A stretch of DNA of 64,000 nucleotides. Source: Paenibacillus sp. URB8-2. GTDB lineage: Bacteria > Bacillota > Bacilli > Paenibacillales > Paenibacillaceae. Made by a program: the position numbers and the translations under genes. Shown piece by piece: positions 63,940 through 64,000 of this stretch. The notes under the pieces are model-generated. The model did no database searches. It was not told where the DNA came from and was given only the letters and a program-made list of their open reading frames with translations. Numbering within the stretch: the first letter of the stretch is position 1; each line of letters begins with the position of its first letter. The stretch lies in NCBI RefSeq assembly GCF_013393385.1, contig NZ_AP023239.1, positions 4,154,001-4,218,000 on the forward strand, in the 5' to 3' direction.

Positions 63940-64000
63940 AATCCCCCGCCCTGTTTGATCAACAGGGACGAGGGATTATCGCTAACGATCTTCACCCGTG
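63940..64000 (-). promoter_or_regulatory. 3' end of a T-box leader of hisS-aspS, with its terminator
   Basis: On the minus strand the edge starts with CACGGGTGAAGATC, the end of the GGTACCACGGG type T-box. A terminator stem CGTCCCTGTT...AACAGGGCG with a T6 tract follows. The specifier loop and most of the T-box lie outside the window. T-box leaders read uncharged tRNA and allow readthrough. Confidence 0.75.

Noticed and set aside
1..64000. CRISPR arrays, tRNA or rRNA genes
   Set aside because: I saw no regularly spaced repeats, cas genes, cloverleaf-like or rRNA-like sequence; weak tRNA signals could be missed without a scan.

Overview
The window looks like a chromosome segment of a Gram-positive, Paenibacillus-like Firmicute. 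Evidence: Bacillus-type ribosome binding sites (AGGAGG) with GTG/TTG starts, sigma-A promoters, a T-box leader in front of hisS-aspS, CsoR-type operators, a c-di-AMP (ydaO-type) riboswitch, BlaI/M56 regulation, and the core order hisS, aspS, tcdA, rarA. Genus is inferred from gene order and style only.

Layout. (a) 1-1.6 kb: end of an unknown gene and a wreck of a Tn7-type tnsD/tniQ gene. (b) 1.6-5 kb: copper export locus (copZ, copA, two small membrane genes, one frameshifted). (c) 5.1-8.5 kb: two-gene 2-oxoacid:ferredoxin oxidoreductase. (d) 9-11.5 kb: CopB-type ATPase and a small membrane protein. (e) 11.9-15.7 kb: fixABCX-type electron-transfer flavoprotein operon plus ferredoxin. (f) 15.9-20.5 kb: chemoreceptor, DUF202 protein, a second copper locus from which copA has been deleted, and a nitroreductase-like protein. 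(g) 20.8-26.7 kb: NapH-like Fe-S membrane protein with a His/Met-rich partner, transposase debris, and an iron ABC importer with a Fur-like site. (h) 26.9-30.6 kb: IS3 and IS110 elements around a truncated cadA-like gene. (i) 30.6-39.3 kb: two-component system, cell-wall-binding-repeat lipoprotein, IS630 elements, regulated secreted proteins and decayed duplicates. (j) 39.5-44.9 kb: cell-wall module (riboswitch-controlled NlpC/P60, asnB, M56 protease, BlaI, second NlpC/P60, small lipoprotein). (k) 45-54.8 kb: DoxX, unknowns, IS200 and IS630, Met-rich secreted protein, orphan [NiFe]-hydrogenase small subunit, orphan DndB/DGQHR gene with an Xre regulator. (l) 54.87 kb to end: visibly G+C-richer core genes on the minus strand. 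rarA is cut off at the border, so most of 1-54.87 kb is probably an accessory island or a rearranged region.

The main new observation is a shared promoter architecture. Twelve intergenic sites carry two or three TGTRGA-like hexamers spaced exactly 11 bp apart (read opposite to transcription). In eleven of the twelve, a -10 hexamer lies exactly 11 bp downstream, and no normal -35 is evident. The sites precede the copper small-protein operons, the 2-oxoacid:ferredoxin oxidoreductase, fixA, the NapH-like/His-rich pair, the CWB2 lipoprotein, secreted Met-rich and unknown proteins, the hydrogenase small subunit, and the response-regulator gene itself. I infer that the OmpR-type regulator at 32.2-33.0 kb activates a local regulon joining copper handling and low-potential electron transfer. 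I do not know of a description of this regulon. A second local circuit has three BlaI-type palindromes around asnB, M56/BlaI and NlpC/P60.
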